Below are positions 52,558-61,781 of a stretch of 64,000 nucleotides of DNA, piece by piece. The position numbers were made by a program, and so were the translations under genes. How positions within the stretch are numbered: position 1 is the first letter of the stretch; every line of letters starts with the position of its first letter. The DNA is from Sulfitobacter aestuariivivens (GTDB lineage: Bacteria; Pseudomonadota; Alphaproteobacteria; Rhodobacterales; Rhodobacteraceae), in the NCBI RefSeq assembly GCF_014763045.1, contig NZ_JACTAG010000002.1, forward strand, positions 1 to 64,000, given 5' to 3'. Below the pieces are notes generated by a model. It ran no database searches, had not been told where the DNA came from, and saw only the letters and a program-made list of their open reading frames with translations.

Positions 52558-53519
52558 CCTTTCCAGGTCGCTCCGGCTGCGTCATCGGTGGCGATGATGT
52601 GGTACAGGGCCGCCTCTCCGGTCATCGAAGGCTGGGCTGAATGGGCAAGGTTCTCAGGAACCGACATTGTATCGCCGGGGGCTAGGGTCGCGCTGCCGCC
52701 GTCGTAATCCACACGCCAATGGCCCTTGACGGGCATCAGCACCGAGGGTCGGTCGTGCTGATGTTTGGTCGCCGTGGCAGAGCCACGCGTGATGAAATCC
52801 ACCTCAAAGCCCGGCTTGTCACGGATAATCCCGGTCTCACCGATGACTTTCACCGGCTTTTCCCCTGCCAACGCCACCATATCCAGATACCGCCTGACAT
52901 AGCCACCAACCACCTGCATGGCACTTGGACAATCAACTTTCGCAAGCTCTTCCTTGGTCAAAAGCGGCATCGGCGACATGCCGCCCGGCAGGCTCTCGCC
53001 TTTCTTGCTGTCATATAGTTTGCCGTTCTCCCCCAGCACGAGCCCGTGATCGGCAGCATCCTGAATGACATGCGGTGCCCAGATTACGCCTCCGCCAGCG
53101 TCATCGCCCCCAAGGATCGCCATGATCATCCCATAGTCCGTGCCAATGTTTTCGAACCCGCGAAAGATGTTGGTGGGGATGTTAAAGATATCGCCCTCCT
53201 CCATGATCACCTCACCCGCGTCACCCCTTTCGCCCCAGAAGAACCGCCAGCGGCCCTTGAGCACGAAAAAGACCTCAGCCGTACGGTGGTTGTGCAGAGA
53301 GTTGCGGCATTTCGGCGGCTGGCCCGCCGCCCCGATGTTAAAGCCGTGCGGAATGGAGATATGGACATGCTGATCGGGGCTTTCAGAAACCCCGCCGCCG
53401 ATGATGGTGAAATTCTCTTTCTGATCGGATCCGGGCGTGTGCGCGTCGATAAAGGCGGTCTTGCAGGGCTGCAGATCGCCATAGCGAACGATGCGGGATT
53501 CCATGTCTTGGGGGGTCAT
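52554..53519 (-). CDS. Bicupin (gentisate dioxygenase-like or isomerase-like)
   Basis: A 321-residue protein with two cupin domains. The first has HNHRTAEVFFVLKGRWRF and GDIFNIP; the second has KHQHDRPSVLMPVKG with PGDTMSVPENLAHSA. The His residues of both could bind iron or another metal. The layout resembles gentisate 1,2-dioxygenase-type ring-cleavage enzymes and sugar-acid isomerases; sequence reading does not decide between these. It overlaps neighbours on both sides. Confidence 0.82.
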   Translation of the reverse strand: MTPQDMESRIVRYGDLQPCKTAFIDAHTPGSDQKENFTIIGGGVSESPDQHVHISIPHGFNIGAAGQPPKCRNSLHNHRTAEVFFVLKGRWRFFWGERGDAGEVIMEEGDIFNIPTNIFRGFENIGTDYGMIMAILGGDDAGGGVIWAPHVIQDAADHGLVLGENGKLYDSKKGESLPGGMSPMPLLTKEELAKVDCPSAMQVVGGYVRRYLDMVALAGEKPVKVIGETGIIRDKPGFEVDFITRGSATATKHQHDRPSVLMPVKGHWRVDYDGGSATLAPGDTMSVPENLAHSAQPSMTGEAALYHIIATDDAAGATWKG

Positions 53520-54133
53520 GTGGGTGTCCTCAGTTTGGCCAGCTCGGCCTTCAGTTCAGCGTTTTCAGTTTCCAGTCGCGACAGTTCCGGCCCAACCAGA
53601 GCGGTCATTTCCTGCGTGTCAAAGCGTGGCGTAATGAATTGCGGACAGTTCCAGTCAAAGGCGGCGATGCGGATGGTCATCACGCGTTCGATGCGGCCCT
53701 GTCCTTCGGTCTGCAGGTCTTCGACCATCTCCTGCGCATCCGCTGCATTCACAAGCGTCGCGTAGCCCTGCAGCTTGAGCCGGGCTTTGCGGGCATAATC
53801 CATCGCAAAGACCGACACGCGATCGTCCCCTGCCAGATTGCCCTTGGTGATCAATTGCCTGTTGCCGCGATAATCGGCAAATCCAATGGTGCGGTCGTCC
53901 AGTACCTTCAGAAATCCAAGCGGTCCGCCGCGATGCTGGATATAGGGCCAGCCGTCACTGTTGACGGTCGCAATGTAAATCGACGTCCGGGACGTCAGAA
54001 AGCTCCGCTCCTGTTCACCCAGCGGCTCATCATGCTTGGCATCATAGCGGCGCGCATAGGCGCCTTTGGCGCCGATGGCGTCCTGCTCCGCCTCCACCTG
54101 CGCCGTGAACATGATGTCCGCGTAAGAAGTCAT
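53516..54133 (-). CDS. Pyridoxamine 5'-phosphate oxidase-like flavoprotein with coiled-coil tail
   Basis: The 205-residue protein has the split-barrel FMN-binding fold: SRTSIYIATVNSDGWPYIQHR, IGFADYRGNRQLITKGNL and RVSVFAMDY. The last 30 residues (LSRLETENAELKAELAKL) form a heptad-like coiled coil. True PdxH is not implied; relatives reduce or oxidise diverse small molecules. Start 54133 (MTSYAD) is chosen because the fold begins there; the frame is open further upstream to 54307 but overlaps the previous gene. Confidence 0.83.
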   Translation of the reverse strand: MTSYADIMFTAQVEAEQDAIGAKGAYARRYDAKHDEPLGEQERSFLTSRTSIYIATVNSDGWPYIQHRGGPLGFLKVLDDRTIGFADYRGNRQLITKGNLAGDDRVSVFAMDYARKARLKLQGYATLVNAADAQEMVEDLQTEGQGRIERVMTIRIAAFDWNCPQFITPRFDTQEMTALVGPELSRLETENAELKAELAKLRTPT

Positions 54134-54152
54134 GCGTTCCCTCGTGACCGGC

Positions 54153-55121
54153 CTATCCGGTTTGCAACAGGATCTGTTTCCAGACCATCGCCTCATCATA
54201 GATGACATACTCGCGCCGCAGGCCCCATGGCCCGAATTCGGCGTGACAAATGCCCAGCACATAGACATCTTTTCCCGTCGGCGTGCCAAAACTGCCCCAA
54301 CCGTCATGCTTGCCCGTCAGCGACCAGCGGATCGCCGCGCGGGGGGGCATCATTGGATCATCGCGTCCGATAACGTGATCAATCTGAAACTTGGCGCTTG
54401 GAAACGATGCCCGCAGGCCCATCCAGAATGCATCTGCCGATCCATGGCTGTGGCCGGTCACCCCACCGGGGTATTCGGTCACAACCGCGCGGTCATATTC
54501 AGCCGGGATCACCGCCATATCCGCGCCCATGATCCGGGTCAGGATATCGCTGTACCTCGCGCCCCATTCATTGTCATTGCCGCGCCCCTTGTAGGGCCCG
54601 GGCTGGTCGATGGCCGGTGTCATCGGTTGCACGCAATGCGCAGGCCCGCCTTCGCGTGCGATAAGATCGGCGGCGTATTGCTTGGGCTCCCAGCCCATCT
54701 GCCGCACAATCGCCCCCTGATCGCGGATCAACCACTCATCGTTGATTTGATTGTTAATCGCATGGCAATCGGCCAGGATGCGATACACCAGTTTTTTGCC
54801 CGTCGCCGCCCCATACATGCCGTCGTTGAGATGTGTTGCGGTGCTCAGCAACCGATGCGAGCTCAGCATTCCGTCCTCCGGCGTTCCGGACCAGATCACA
54901 TCCTCGCCCAGCAAGGTCCGATCCGGGAATTCCGCCAGCGTCGCCATCGTCGCCCCGATGACATTCTGATTGCCGATCACCACTGACCCGGGAGAGCGGA
55001 CGACGATGTCGTCACTGTAATACTGGTGCAGCGTGGCAATGCCACGGTCTTCCCAGATCTCCTTGGTGATGCCGATGATGTAGTCCGGGAAATCGGCAAA
55101 TTTGGGGTCGAAACCTTTCAT
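54153..55121 (-). CDS. NTF2/SnoaL-fold protein, two-domain (a)
   Basis: A 322-residue protein with two NTF2-like halves: IWEDRGIATLHQYYSDDIVV near the N terminus and a second domain beginning near GLRASFPSAKFQIDHVIG. The second half has GKHDGWGSFGTPTGKDVYVL, where HDGW and PTGK also occur in the NTF2 protein at 57530. Enzymes of this fold include cyclases, isomerases and formaldehyde-releasing lyases. It overlaps the LacI gene by four bases. Confidence 0.8.
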   Translation of the reverse strand: MKGFDPKFADFPDYIIGITKEIWEDRGIATLHQYYSDDIVVRSPGSVVIGNQNVIGATMATLAEFPDRTLLGEDVIWSGTPEDGMLSSHRLLSTATHLNDGMYGAATGKKLVYRILADCHAINNQINDEWLIRDQGAIVRQMGWEPKQYAADLIAREGGPAHCVQPMTPAIDQPGPYKGRGNDNEWGARYSDILTRIMGADMAVIPAEYDRAVVTEYPGGVTGHSHGSADAFWMGLRASFPSAKFQIDHVIGRDDPMMPPRAAIRWSLTGKHDGWGSFGTPTGKDVYVLGICHAEFGPWGLRREYVIYDEAMVWKQILLQTG

Positions 55122-56134
55122 GGGGTCTGTCCTTTGGGCAAGCGGGCTGACCCGCGAATGATCAGGGGGCCGTCGATGCAGATGCGTTTTGCCGGGGTGG
55201 CTGCATCGTCAAGCCGGGTCATTAAAAGGGTGATCGTCTCTGCCACCATCGCATTCGCCCTTTGGCGCACCGTGGTCAGATCATAGCTGGGCCAGGCGGC
55301 AAGCTGCACATCGTCATAGCCCACAACAGACACGTCGCCCGGCACATCGATCCCCATCTCAAAGCGCAGGGTGTCCATGGTGGCAAACGCCATGTGATCA
55401 TTCGCCACAAAGACCGCATCGGGCGGTGCATCACGGTCAAACATCCGCCGCGTTGCCTGCTTGGCCATGTCAAAATCGAAGTTGGCAACCTCGCGCGCGA
55501 CAATGCGCACTCCGGCTGCCATCAATCCCCCCTTGAAGCCCGCCTCGCGGTCGATCTGGGTCGAGGCCCCTTCCCATCCGGCGATATACCCGATCCGCTC
55601 ATGTCCGCCCGCCACCAGGAAGTCCGCCAGCTTGCGCCCCCCCGCCATATTGTCAGAGGTGACAGAGGACAGCCGGTCATCAAACTGGTCCCGGTTGAAA
55701 AGCACGATGGGGATGCCTGCATCCTCGCACCGACGCGTCAGATCATTTGAGATCCCGACAGAGGCGATGACAATCCCGTCCACCTGATAGTCCAGCAATT
55801 CATCGATCACCGTCTGGGTCGCAGCCTCATCATTGCCGGCCATGAAAACCAGCACATGATAGCCCCGCTCCTGCAAGGACTTGGACAATCGTTCGATGGC
55901 CTCGGGGTAAAACTGGTTCTGCAGATAGGCCACCACCAGACCGATGATACGGCTGCGCCCGGTGATCAGGCTGCGCGCCAGAACATTGGGCCGATACCCC
56001 AGCTCGCGCGCCACCTCGCGCACTTTTTCTGCCGTTGCCTTGCTGACAGAGGCACCCGGCGTGAACACCCGGCTCACCGCTGACCGGCTGACCCCGGCCT
56101 TTTCAGCCACATCAAGAGAGGTAATCTTGCTCAT
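55118..56134 (-). CDS. LacI-family regulator inside the catabolic operon
   Basis: A 338-residue repressor-type protein with the helix-turn-helix MSKITSLDVAEKAGVSRSAVSRVF, hinge ELGYRPNVLARSLITGRS and a sugar-binding-protein-like ligand domain. It sits mid-operon with a TGATG overlap with the SDR and a four-base overlap with the next gene, so it is autoregulated if it represses the operon. The natural operator is presumably upstream of the binding-protein gene, beyond the window. Confidence 0.9.
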   Translation of the reverse strand: MSKITSLDVAEKAGVSRSAVSRVFTPGASVSKATAEKVREVARELGYRPNVLARSLITGRSRIIGLVVAYLQNQFYPEAIERLSKSLQERGYHVLVFMAGNDEAATQTVIDELLDYQVDGIVIASVGISNDLTRRCEDAGIPIVLFNRDQFDDRLSSVTSDNMAGGRKLADFLVAGGHERIGYIAGWEGASTQIDREAGFKGGLMAAGVRIVAREVANFDFDMAKQATRRMFDRDAPPDAVFVANDHMAFATMDTLRFEMGIDVPGDVSVVGYDDVQLAAWPSYDLTTVRQRANAMVAETITLLMTRLDDAATPAKRICIDGPLIIRGSARLPKGQTP

Positions 56135-56901
56135 CAGCCCGCAGTCCAGCCTCCGTCGATCAACATGGACGTGCCAGTGATCATTGCGCTGGCATCGGAT
56201 GCAAGAAACAGCGTCGCGCCCATGATGTCTTCCACATCAGCCACGCGCGGCAGTTTAATCTTGTCCATGATCCAGGCCAGCCGCTCGGGGTTGTTGAAGG
56301 TCTGCTCGGTCAAAGGCGTACGTACAAACGTGGGGCAGATCGTATTGATCCGCACGCCACTCTTGCCCCACTCGATGGCCATTGCCTTGGTCATGCCTTC
56401 CAGCGCGTGTTTGGACGCGCAATAGACGGCCCGGTCAACCCCGCCCACATGCCCCATCTGGCTGGAGATATGAATGATCGAGCCGCCTCTGCCCCCCTCA
56501 ATCATGCCCCGCGCGGCGGCGGCGGACAGAAAGTAGGCGGCGCGCAAGTTGACGTTCATCACCGCGTCATAATCCTCGGGCGTGGTTTCAAGCGCAGGGG
56601 AATGACGCGCCAAACCGGCGGCATTCACCACGATATCAAAGGTGTCCTGACCCGTCAGGGCCGCCGTCATCGCATCAAGGTCCGTGATGTCCAACGCCAG
56701 CGGTTCCGACGACCAGCCCTGCCCGGCGATGGCACTGACGGCGCTCTGCAACACATCGGTCCGGCGCGCGGCGCACACCACTTGGCAGCCCGCCTCAGCC
56801 AGGGCAGCGGCGCACCCAAGTCCGATCCCTGAGGATGCACCAGTGACAAGCGCACGCTTGCCGGTCAGATCAAAGGACGGTGTCTGTGGCAATTGGGTCA
56901 A
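56134..56901 (-). CDS. Short-chain dehydrogenase/reductase of the catabolic operon
   Basis: A classical NAD(P)-dependent SDR of 255 residues, close to gluconate 5-dehydrogenase-like enzymes. Cofactor loop TGASSGIG, NAAGLARH, catalytic ISSQMGHVGG with Tyr and Lys in YCASKHALEG, and GTSMLIDGGWTAG at the end. It overlaps the GST gene by four bases. It may oxidise an alcohol in the same pathway as the HisD-family enzyme. Confidence 0.9.
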   Translation of the reverse strand: MTQLPQTPSFDLTGKRALVTGASSGIGLGCAAALAEAGCQVVCAARRTDVLQSAVSAIAGQGWSSEPLALDITDLDAMTAALTGQDTFDIVVNAAGLARHSPALETTPEDYDAVMNVNLRAAYFLSAAAARGMIEGGRGGSIIHISSQMGHVGGVDRAVYCASKHALEGMTKAMAIEWGKSGVRINTICPTFVRTPLTEQTFNNPERLAWIMDKIKLPRVADVEDIMGATLFLASDASAMITGTSMLIDGGWTAG

Positions 56902-57533
56902 AATGCAAGCCGCCCCTTCAATTCGGAATAGTCGACCATGACATGGGTCTGAAACGCGTCACGTGCGCAAAGCATATCGTAGTACGCCTGCAAACCGAAA
57001 GGCACGTCGCGTGGCAAATCGATGGTGAAATAGCGAAACAGCAAATGGCCGGCCCAAATGTCCGCAAGACTGATCCGGTCCCCCATCAGCCACTTGTTGT
57101 CTCCGCGCTGGCGCATCGCCATGCCAAGCAATCCTTCATAGGTGCGAAAGTCGACCCTGACCTGATCCATATCCCGCTCCGCCTCCGGCGTCCGGTAGTA
57201 GCCCCAGAACACTGGCAGCAGGAACGCGCGGGACAGCGTTCCCTTCGCCCATTCAGCCCACATATCAGCCTGCGGCGTGACGCAGAAATCCGAACGGGGA
57301 TACTGCGCCACCAGATAGCGCAGAATGGCCGCACTCTCGAACATCACCGTTGCGCCGTCTTCCAGTGTCGGGATCAGCCCCATGGGGTTCAGCGCGCGAT
57401 ATTCAGGGGCATCATTTCCACCAAACTTGCCGCCCACATCGCGGCGCTCGACAGTCAGACCAAGTTCAGCCGCCCCCCACATAACGGCCTGAACATTGGA
57501 TGAACTTGCCCGGCCATGAACAATCAACGTCAT
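56898..57533 (-). CDS. Glutathione S-transferase
   Basis: A cytosolic GST of 211 residues. The thioredoxin-like N-terminal domain has HGRASSSNVQAVMWG, where the Ser cluster is the usual thiol-stabilising site, then NPMGLIPTLEDG and the FESAAILRYL helix. The C-terminal helical domain has GDRISLADIWAGHLLF. Catabolic GSTs cleave ethers, remove halides or isomerise maleyl-type products; which applies here is unknown. It overlaps genes on both sides. Confidence 0.9.
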   Translation of the reverse strand: MTLIVHGRASSSNVQAVMWGAAELGLTVERRDVGGKFGGNDAPEYRALNPMGLIPTLEDGATVMFESAAILRYLVAQYPRSDFCVTPQADMWAEWAKGTLSRAFLLPVFWGYYRTPEAERDMDQVRVDFRTYEGLLGMAMRQRGDNKWLMGDRISLADIWAGHLLFRYFTIDLPRDVPFGLQAYYDMLCARDAFQTHVMVDYSELKGRLAF

Positions 57534-58576
57534 AAGGCGCGACCCGTTTCTGGGTCAAATCCGGGGCGGGCCTTGTTGAACTCCCGCATCCGGGCAAGAA
57601 CATCAACGTCGATCTGGTGGTACATCTGCAGCAGATCCACAAGCACCCAGTTCTCCCGGATCAATCCATCCTCTACCCGCCAGAAATCAAGGCTGCGCAT
57701 CTCGATCTTCTTGCCCGTCGGCGCGATGCCCAGCCACCCGTCATGCGTGATGGACTGGTACATGTCAGGCCAGCCGGTGACAGCCGCAAAATTACGGTCT
57801 CCGAAGAAATGATAGGTGATCTCGTCCACATAAAGACCCCGATCCGGCATGCCGTTCAGAAACGGTATCTGGTGCCATTTGCGAAATCCTTCGATGCCAC
57901 GCCCGGTGCCGATCCCCGACGGGCCGTACCAACTCATGCGCGGATGCCAAAAGCGATCCATCTCCATCACCTCAGGTCCTCCCTGTGACGGATGCCGCTT
58001 GAGGTGCTCCAGCATGTCGATGATGTGCTGACAGGTGGCGCGCCCCTGATCCGCATCATAGGGTCCCGGCACGATCCCGTCATTGGTCGCCGGTCCGGGA
58101 ATATGCCACTCGCGCCCCAGTGACGGTACCATCGGCCAGGCTCCGGCCTGCATCATGACTTCAGGAATGTCCCACAACGCCTGCATCTCGACGATCTTGC
58201 CCTCCACGATGCGGTAAAACTCATGAAACCGTATGTGGACCAGATGACCGGTCGCCGGGATATCCAGCCACGGCGCGTGAAACGTACCGCAGTAGTAGCC
58301 GCCGCATCCGACCCAGTCATTTCCTTCGGGCGTCGGGCCGGCCATGACAATCGTATCGCGCCGTTCCAGATCAGGCACGGCACGCGCCAGCGGCGCGTAA
58401 ACCGCATCGACGTAAGCCTCCACGCCAGAGATCGTCTCGAAAGGATAGGCCAGCCGAAACACCACATCGTCCGCACAAAGTTCGCGTAAAACCAGCCGTA
58501 CCCGGTCAAGATCGAAATCATACATCGCCGCCCGCAATGGGGCCATTATCGCCTTGTGCTGTGAATGCAGATCCAT
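57530..58576 (-). CDS. NTF2/SnoaL-fold protein, two-domain (b)
   Basis: A 348-residue protein with two SnoaL-like halves. In the C-terminal half, THDGWLGIAPTGKKIEMRS and FWRVEDGLIRENWVLVD closely match the single-domain protein encoded at 60004, followed by the shared VDVLARM/VDVFDG end. Start 58576 (MDLHSQHK) is used; the frame is open to 58744 but runs through a REP-like repeat and the HisD-family gene. The catalytic role is unknown. Confidence 0.83.
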   Translation of the reverse strand: MDLHSQHKAIMAPLRAAMYDFDLDRVRLVLRELCADDVVFRLAYPFETISGVEAYVDAVYAPLARAVPDLERRDTIVMAGPTPEGNDWVGCGGYYCGTFHAPWLDIPATGHLVHIRFHEFYRIVEGKIVEMQALWDIPEVMMQAGAWPMVPSLGREWHIPGPATNDGIVPGPYDADQGRATCQHIIDMLEHLKRHPSQGGPEVMEMDRFWHPRMSWYGPSGIGTGRGIEGFRKWHQIPFLNGMPDRGLYVDEITYHFFGDRNFAAVTGWPDMYQSITHDGWLGIAPTGKKIEMRSLDFWRVEDGLIRENWVLVDLLQMYHQIDVDVLARMREFNKARPGFDPETGRAL

Positions 58577-58583
58577 CTTTTCT

Positions 58584-58669
58584 CTTTTTCTGGCCAGAAT
58601 ATTCCCAGAGAGCTCGAGAGACAGCGTCTCTCGAAGATCGGTGCGGCCCTCAATGGGCCGCGGCGATCT
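58584..58669 (+). repeat. REP-like intergenic repeat (copy B) and hairpin at the HisD-family stop
   Basis: CTTTTTCTGGCCAGAATATTC is followed by the stem TCGAGAGAC-AGC-GTCTCTCGA (58614-58634), the same layout as copy A. Next to it, AGATCG and GCGGCCC pair with GGGCCGC and CGATCT (58635-58669) in a 13-bp interrupted stem that overlaps the HisD-family stop codon. Confidence 0.65.
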
Positions 58670-59996
58670 ACTCCGCTGCCTCGCGCGCGGGCGCGCCCTC
58701 CCCGTAGGGTACGTTGATCCCGCCATACCGACGCACCCGGACATTGCACTGCTCGGCGTGGCCTACAAAGCCTTCCAGCATGCACAATCGAGAGCCGTAA
58801 GCCCCCATCTCAGCCGCGGCCGCATCCGTGGTGATCTTCTGATAGGAATGCGTCTTGAGGTACTTGCCAACCCAAAGCCCGCCTGTATACCGCCCCGCCT
58901 TCTTGGTGGGCAGCGTATGATTGGTGCCGATGACCTTGTCGCCGTTCGCCACATTGGTACGCGGCCCAAGAAAAAGGGCACCATAGCAGGTCATGTTGTC
59001 CAGAAACCAATCGTCCCGATCTGTCATGACCTGAACATGTTCCGAGGCGATGTCATCCGCGACCTGCAACATTTCGTCATAGGTGTCGCACACGATGACC
59101 TCTCCGTAATCCTCCCAACTGGTGCGCGCGGTTTCGGCGGTGGGCAGAATTTTCAAAATTCTGTCTACCTCCTGCATTGTTTCCTCCGCCAGTTTTCTTG
59201 AGGTGGTCAGCAACACACACGGGCTGTTGTAGCCATGCTCCGCCTGGCCCAAAAGATCGGTCGCGCAAAGCTCGGCGTCCACCGTTTCGTCCGCAATGAC
59301 CATGGTTTCCGTTGGGCCCGCAAAAAGGTCGATACCCACGCGGCCAAAAAGCTGGCGCTTTGCTTCGGCCACAAACGCGTTGCCGGGGCCCACCAGCAGA
59401 TGCACCGGGTCGATGGTCTCGGTTCCGATGGCCATGGCGCCCACCGCCTGAATGCCGCCCATGACGTAAATCTCATGCGCACCGCCCAGATGCATGGCGG
59501 CAATAACGGCCGGGTTCGGTTCGCCCTTGAAAGGGGGGGTGCAGGCGATGATGCGCGGCACGCCCGCGACACTGGCGGTCGCGACAGACATATGCGCGCT
59601 TGCCACCATCGGGAACTTGCCCCCCGGCACATAACAGCCCACCGATTGCACAGGAATATTCTTGTGACCTAGGATCACGCCGGGCTGCATTTCGATCTCG
59701 ATATCGGTCATGCTGTCACGTTGCGCCTGAGCAAAGCGGCGCACATTTTCCTGCGCGTATTTGAGATCTTCCATGTCCCGCGGACTGACGCGTGCCATGA
59801 GCGCATCGATCTCGGACTGGCTGAGTTTGAAAGAAGGAGGGCTGTAGCTGTCGAACTTCTCAGACAGGTCGCGCACGGCTGCATCTCCGCGTGCGTCAAT
59901 GTCTTTCAGTGTTGCCTCGACGACCGCACGGGTCTTGGCATCATCTTCCCCGCGCTCTGCGTCTGACTTGCCACGTTTGAGATACTCAATCGTCAT
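58668..59996 (-). CDS. HisD-family NAD-dependent dehydrogenase (sulfopropanediol dehydrogenase HpsN-like)
   Basis: A 442-residue protein of the histidinol dehydrogenase family: [60 protein letters not shown] and EGFVGHAEQ carry the zinc and active-site positions. Context is catabolic and no other his gene is near. The N terminus [15 protein letters not shown] resembles, from memory, roseobacter HpsN, which oxidises 2,3-dihydroxypropane-1-sulfonate to sulfolactate. The ABC importer here is sugar-type, not the TRAP type known with hpsN, so the substrate remains open. Confidence 0.85.
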   Translation of the reverse strand: MTIEYLKRGKSDAERGEDDAKTRAVVEATLKDIDARGDAAVRDLSEKFDSYSPPSFKLSQSEIDALMARVSPRDMEDLKYAQENVRRFAQAQRDSMTDIEIEMQPGVILGHKNIPVQSVGCYVPGGKFPMVASAHMSVATASVAGVPRIIACTPPFKGEPNPAVIAAMHLGGAHEIYVMGGIQAVGAMAIGTETIDPVHLLVGPGNAFVAEAKRQLFGRVGIDLFAGPTETMVIADETVDAELCATDLLGQAEHGYNSPCVLLTTSRKLAEETMQEVDRILKILPTAETARTSWEDYGEVIVCDTYDEMLQVADDIASEHVQVMTDRDDWFLDNMTCYGALFLGPRTNVANGDKVIGTNHTLPTKKAGRYTGGLWVGKYLKTHSYQKITTDAAAAEMGAYGSRLCMLEGFVGHAEQCNVRVRRYGGINVPYGEGAPAREAAE

Positions 59997-60003
59997 ATTG
60001 TCC

Positions 60004-60537
60004 TCACACCTGTTCAGGCCGCGGTGCGATTTCCTCGCCGCGGTCGTATTTTTCCCAGCCATGGCCATCAAAGACGTCCACGCCCAACTGCGCCAGCACA
60101 TGGGGGAAGTCGACCATCACCCAGTTGTCTTCGATCTTGCCGTCGCTGACTTTCCAGAAATCCATATACCGAATTTCGATCCGCTTTCCGGTGGGGGCGA
60201 CCCCCATGAAAGTGCCTGAATGCGTGGCTTCCTGCCGGCCAAAGGCAGCAGCCCATTCGCCCATGTACATCCGGGCTTCATCCACGCAGACCTTGTCGGA
60301 GAACGCGGCCTGAAAGGGGCGTTGCCAGTTGTCCTGAAACGCCTGCAGCCCTTTCTTGGTGCCGCAGCCCTGATTGCCCATCCACCGAAAGGTGTCGTGA
60401 AAGAACGCACCGATGCCATCGATCGTATGATCGTTCAGACCATCCACCATGCCCTCGATCACGGCGCGGGTTTCGTCCGTCTTGGTCATGTCCGTGTCGC
60501 GCGTGAGAACGGCTTGTTCGGGGCGGGAACCTTTCAT
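60004..60537 (-). CDS. NTF2/SnoaL-fold protein, single-domain (c)
   Basis: A 177-residue SnoaL-like protein. Its core [19 protein letters not shown], then [15 protein letters not shown] matches the C-terminal half of protein (b) at 57530. AAGG precedes the start at 60537; an internal Met 16 codons later is an alternative. It starts the enzymatic part of the operon, seven bases before the HisD-family gene. Confidence 0.83.
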   Translation of the reverse strand: MKGSRPEQAVLTRDTDMTKTDETRAVIEGMVDGLNDHTIDGIGAFFHDTFRWMGNQGCGTKKGLQAFQDNWQRPFQAAFSDKVCVDEARMYMGEWAAAFGRQEATHSGTFMGVAPTGKRIEIRYMDFWKVSDGKIEDNWVMVDFPHVLAQLGVDVFDGHGWEKYDRGEEIAPRPEQV

Positions 60538-60552
60538 GATAAACCTTGTCGT

Positions 60553-60615
60553 TCAGTTGGAAACTGAGGATTGGGGCTTGCCCCAGACCCCAGAATATTT
60601 TGGGCCAGAAGATGC
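60553..60615 (-). repeat. REP-like intergenic repeat (copy C)
   Basis: In minus orientation CTTCTGGCCCAAAATATTCTG runs into GGGG and then the hairpin TGGGGCAAGCCCCA. The layout is that of copies A, B and D. It separates the permease gene from the NTF2 protein (c). Confidence 0.6.
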
Positions 60616-60623
60616 AGCATGGC

Positions 60624-61781
60624 TTACCCTTTGACAGCCCCCGCCGTCAGCCCGCTGACAATCTGGCGCTGGAAAACCATCACCAGCAAGAAGAGCGGTG
60701 CGGTGATCGATACCGCAGCAGCCACCGCCTCGACCTGATCGGTGGTGGTCGTTTCGCGGTTGAAGTAGCCCGCAATCGCCGGGACCATTGTCTGATTCTG
60801 CGCATCCAGCAGCAGGGACGTCACCAGAAAGTCGTTGTACCCCAGCAGGAAGCTGAAGAGACCCGTAGTGATCACCCCCGGCCACATCACCGGCATGATC
60901 ACACGCCGGAACGCCTGGAAATGGCTGCACCCATCGACACGCGCCGCCTCGTCCAGCTCGGACGGGATGTTCTGGAAAAAGCTGCGCAGCATCCAGATCG
61001 TGAATGGCTGGTTGATCGATACCAGCACCGCGATCACCGCCCAGGGCTGCCCGTACAAGGTCGGGGAAAGTTCGCCAAAGATCGGCCGCAGGATCTCAGC
61101 CGAGTTGATAAACCACGGCAAGTACCCCGCCACCAGAACCGAGTGCGGCAGCGCGCGGAAGATAAGCGCCAGGATCAGCAGCCAAAACGCCAGATCGGAA
61201 CCCGACCGCGCGAGGCCGTATCCCGCCAGTGTCCCCACAGTCAGCGAGATGGTGACAACGCCGGCAGTGACCAGCATGGAGTTGAGGAAGTTGCGGTAAA
61301 ATTCGTTCTCGCCCCAGACGGCCTCGTAATGCTGGGTGGTCAGACCCAGCACCGGTTCGCCCAACGGCCCAAGGATGCTGTTGATGGGCCCCAGAACAAG
61401 CGGCAGCGCCACAAAGAAAACGAGAATGAAAGCAAGCGCATAAACGGCAGCACCGACAAGCCATCCCAGCACGATAAGCCCTGGGGGCGAATATTGCACG
61501 ACCATCTTTGGCAACCGGGTAAACGCCCAGCGCAGTGCAAAGAACAGCACCACCAGCCCGACGATGATATCGATGATGGACAACCCGTTGCCCTGTGCGC
61601 GTGTGACCGGGCCGACAAGCACGGCCCAAGGGCTGTCGGCAAAGGCGTCGCGCGGCGACTTGAAGCTCATCACCGTGATCCAGAAGATCGGAAAAGCGGC
61701 GACGAGACACCACAGCACGAGAAAGCCGTTGGACGCGAGTTTTAGACCCGTGGATTGTTGCAGAGCCTTTGGCGTGGACAT
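60624..61781 (-). CDS. ABC transporter permease (MalG type, enlarged)
   Basis: A carbohydrate-type permease with EAA loop EAARVDGCSHFQAFRRV and the terminal VSGLTAGAVKG. At 385 residues it is about 100 longer than usual. The extra sequence follows the first membrane segment and includes two further hydrophobic stretches (IIVGLVVLFFALRW and VLGWLVGAAVYALAFILVFF). The start codon overlaps the upstream permease stop (TGATG). No ATPase is encoded nearby; it may lie beyond the right edge. Confidence 0.92.
   Translation of the reverse strand: MSTPKALQQSTGLKLASNGFLVLWCLVAAFPIFWITVMSFKSPRDAFADSPWAVLVGPVTRAQGNGLSIIDIIVGLVVLFFALRWAFTRLPKMVVQYSPPGLIVLGWLVGAAVYALAFILVFFVALPLVLGPINSILGPLGEPVLGLTTQHYEAVWGENEFYRNFLNSMLVTAGVVTISLTVGTLAGYGLARSGSDLAFWLLILALIFRALPHSVLVAGYLPWFINSAEILRPIFGELSPTLYGQPWAVIAVLVSINQPFTIWMLRSFFQNIPSELDEAARVDGCSHFQAFRRVIMPVMWPGVITTGLFSFLLGYNDFLVTSLLLDAQNQTMVPAIAGYFNRETTTTDQVEAVAAAVSITAPLFLLVMVFQRQIVSGLTAGAVKG

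Noticed and set aside
58668..59996. Annotation as hisD, histidinol dehydrogenase of histidine synthesis
   Set aside because: The family is right, but neighbours are catabolic and an HpsN-like N terminus is present, so biosynthesis is not the best reading.
60546..61745. 399-codon plus-strand frame opposite the permease
   Set aside because: The product is a monotonous charged sequence and the other strand encodes a clear ABC permease.
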